Shown here: positions 5,526 through 5,640 of the stretch, one piece after another
Numbering within the stretch: position 1 is the first letter of the stretch
Layout of the letters: each line of letters starts with the position of its first letter
Origin: RUG11783 sp964599695
Lineage (GTDB): Bacteria > Bacillota > Clostridia > Oscillospirales > Ruminococcaceae
Assembly (NCBI GenBank): GCA_964599695.1
Contig: CAZRGP010000060.1
Coordinates: 1-5,640 of the forward strand
Reading direction: 5' to 3'
DNA: 5,640 nt
The notes under the pieces: model-generated
Told to the model about the DNA's origin: nothing
What the model saw: only the letters and a program-made list of their open reading frames with translations
The model's database searches: none
Made by a program: the position numbers and the translations under genes

Positions 5526-5640
5526 TTTGGCAAAACAAATGATTCTTATTAGTCGATTCTGAAGACCAATTAACGAATTTTCGCTGATAATCTTTGCCGG
5601 ATTTCCGGCGTTTCTCTTTTCGAGCAACTAAAGCTGACAG
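5526..5640 (-). pseudogene. Candidate upstream fragment of the same relaxase
   Basis: From the window edge the minus strand is open in the frame LSALVARKEKRRKSGKDYQR, followed by KFVNWSSESTNKNHLF, up to the IS3 remnant. The basic stretch followed by a 'Y---F--W--E--NK' pattern resembles the 'K-Y-EW-AE--GKPT' linker that precedes the 'GY...PPG...LG--Y' block in clostridial relaxases. That is where it should lie relative to the C-terminal fragment. Its frame differs from that fragment, as expected if the IS remnant separates them. Similarity is weak and from memory; the alternative is an unrelated reading frame. The N-terminal nicking domain would be right of the window. Confidence 0.35.

Overview
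The window reads as part of a decaying mobile element in a Clostridia-type Firmicute, most likely a gut Lachnospiraceae or Oscillospiraceae relative. This rests on moderate GC by eye, strong AGGAGG-type ribosome sites, a RecD2 helicase, and fragments resembling Tn1549/CTn-type conjugative-element genes (relaxase, PcfB/DUF3801). The organism is an inference from protein style; no search was possible.

Layout, left to right. (1) Positions 1 to about 871 hold most of an IS200/IS605-type element. The first 104 codons of tnpB (minus strand, running off the left edge) diverge from an intact Y1 transposase gene tnpA (403-846, plus), with a shared AT-rich palindromic promoter between them. A strong imperfect hairpin at 830-858 overlaps the tnpA stop codon and is the likely transposase-binding hairpin of that end. 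(2) Just outside the hairpin, on the minus strand, the first 13 to 15 codons of a PcfB-like gene survive (to 916, with a good RBS), so the IS appears to have landed in its 5' end. (3) A rho-independent terminator (945-977) closes a minus-strand unit of two intact genes: an AAA ATPase of the AAA_14/DUF4143 family (1010-2323) and the RecD2 helicase (2440-4599, GTG start, own promoter at 4643-4671). A degenerate 33-bp tandem repeat lies between them. (4) Positions 4722-5640 carry a broken relaxase gene on the minus strand. Its C-terminal part is in one frame, an IS3-family orfA remnant (44 codons) follows, and beyond that is a candidate upstream relaxase piece in a different frame.

Taken together, the minus-strand order relaxase, recD2, ATPase, pcfB suggests that a helicase-ATPase cassette with its own promoter and terminator sits between two conjugation genes that normally lie close together. 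Both flanking conjugation genes have since been broken by insertion sequences, so the element is probably no longer self-transmissible while the cassette is intact. Apart from the short intergenic sites listed, no stretch over 300 bases is unaccounted for.
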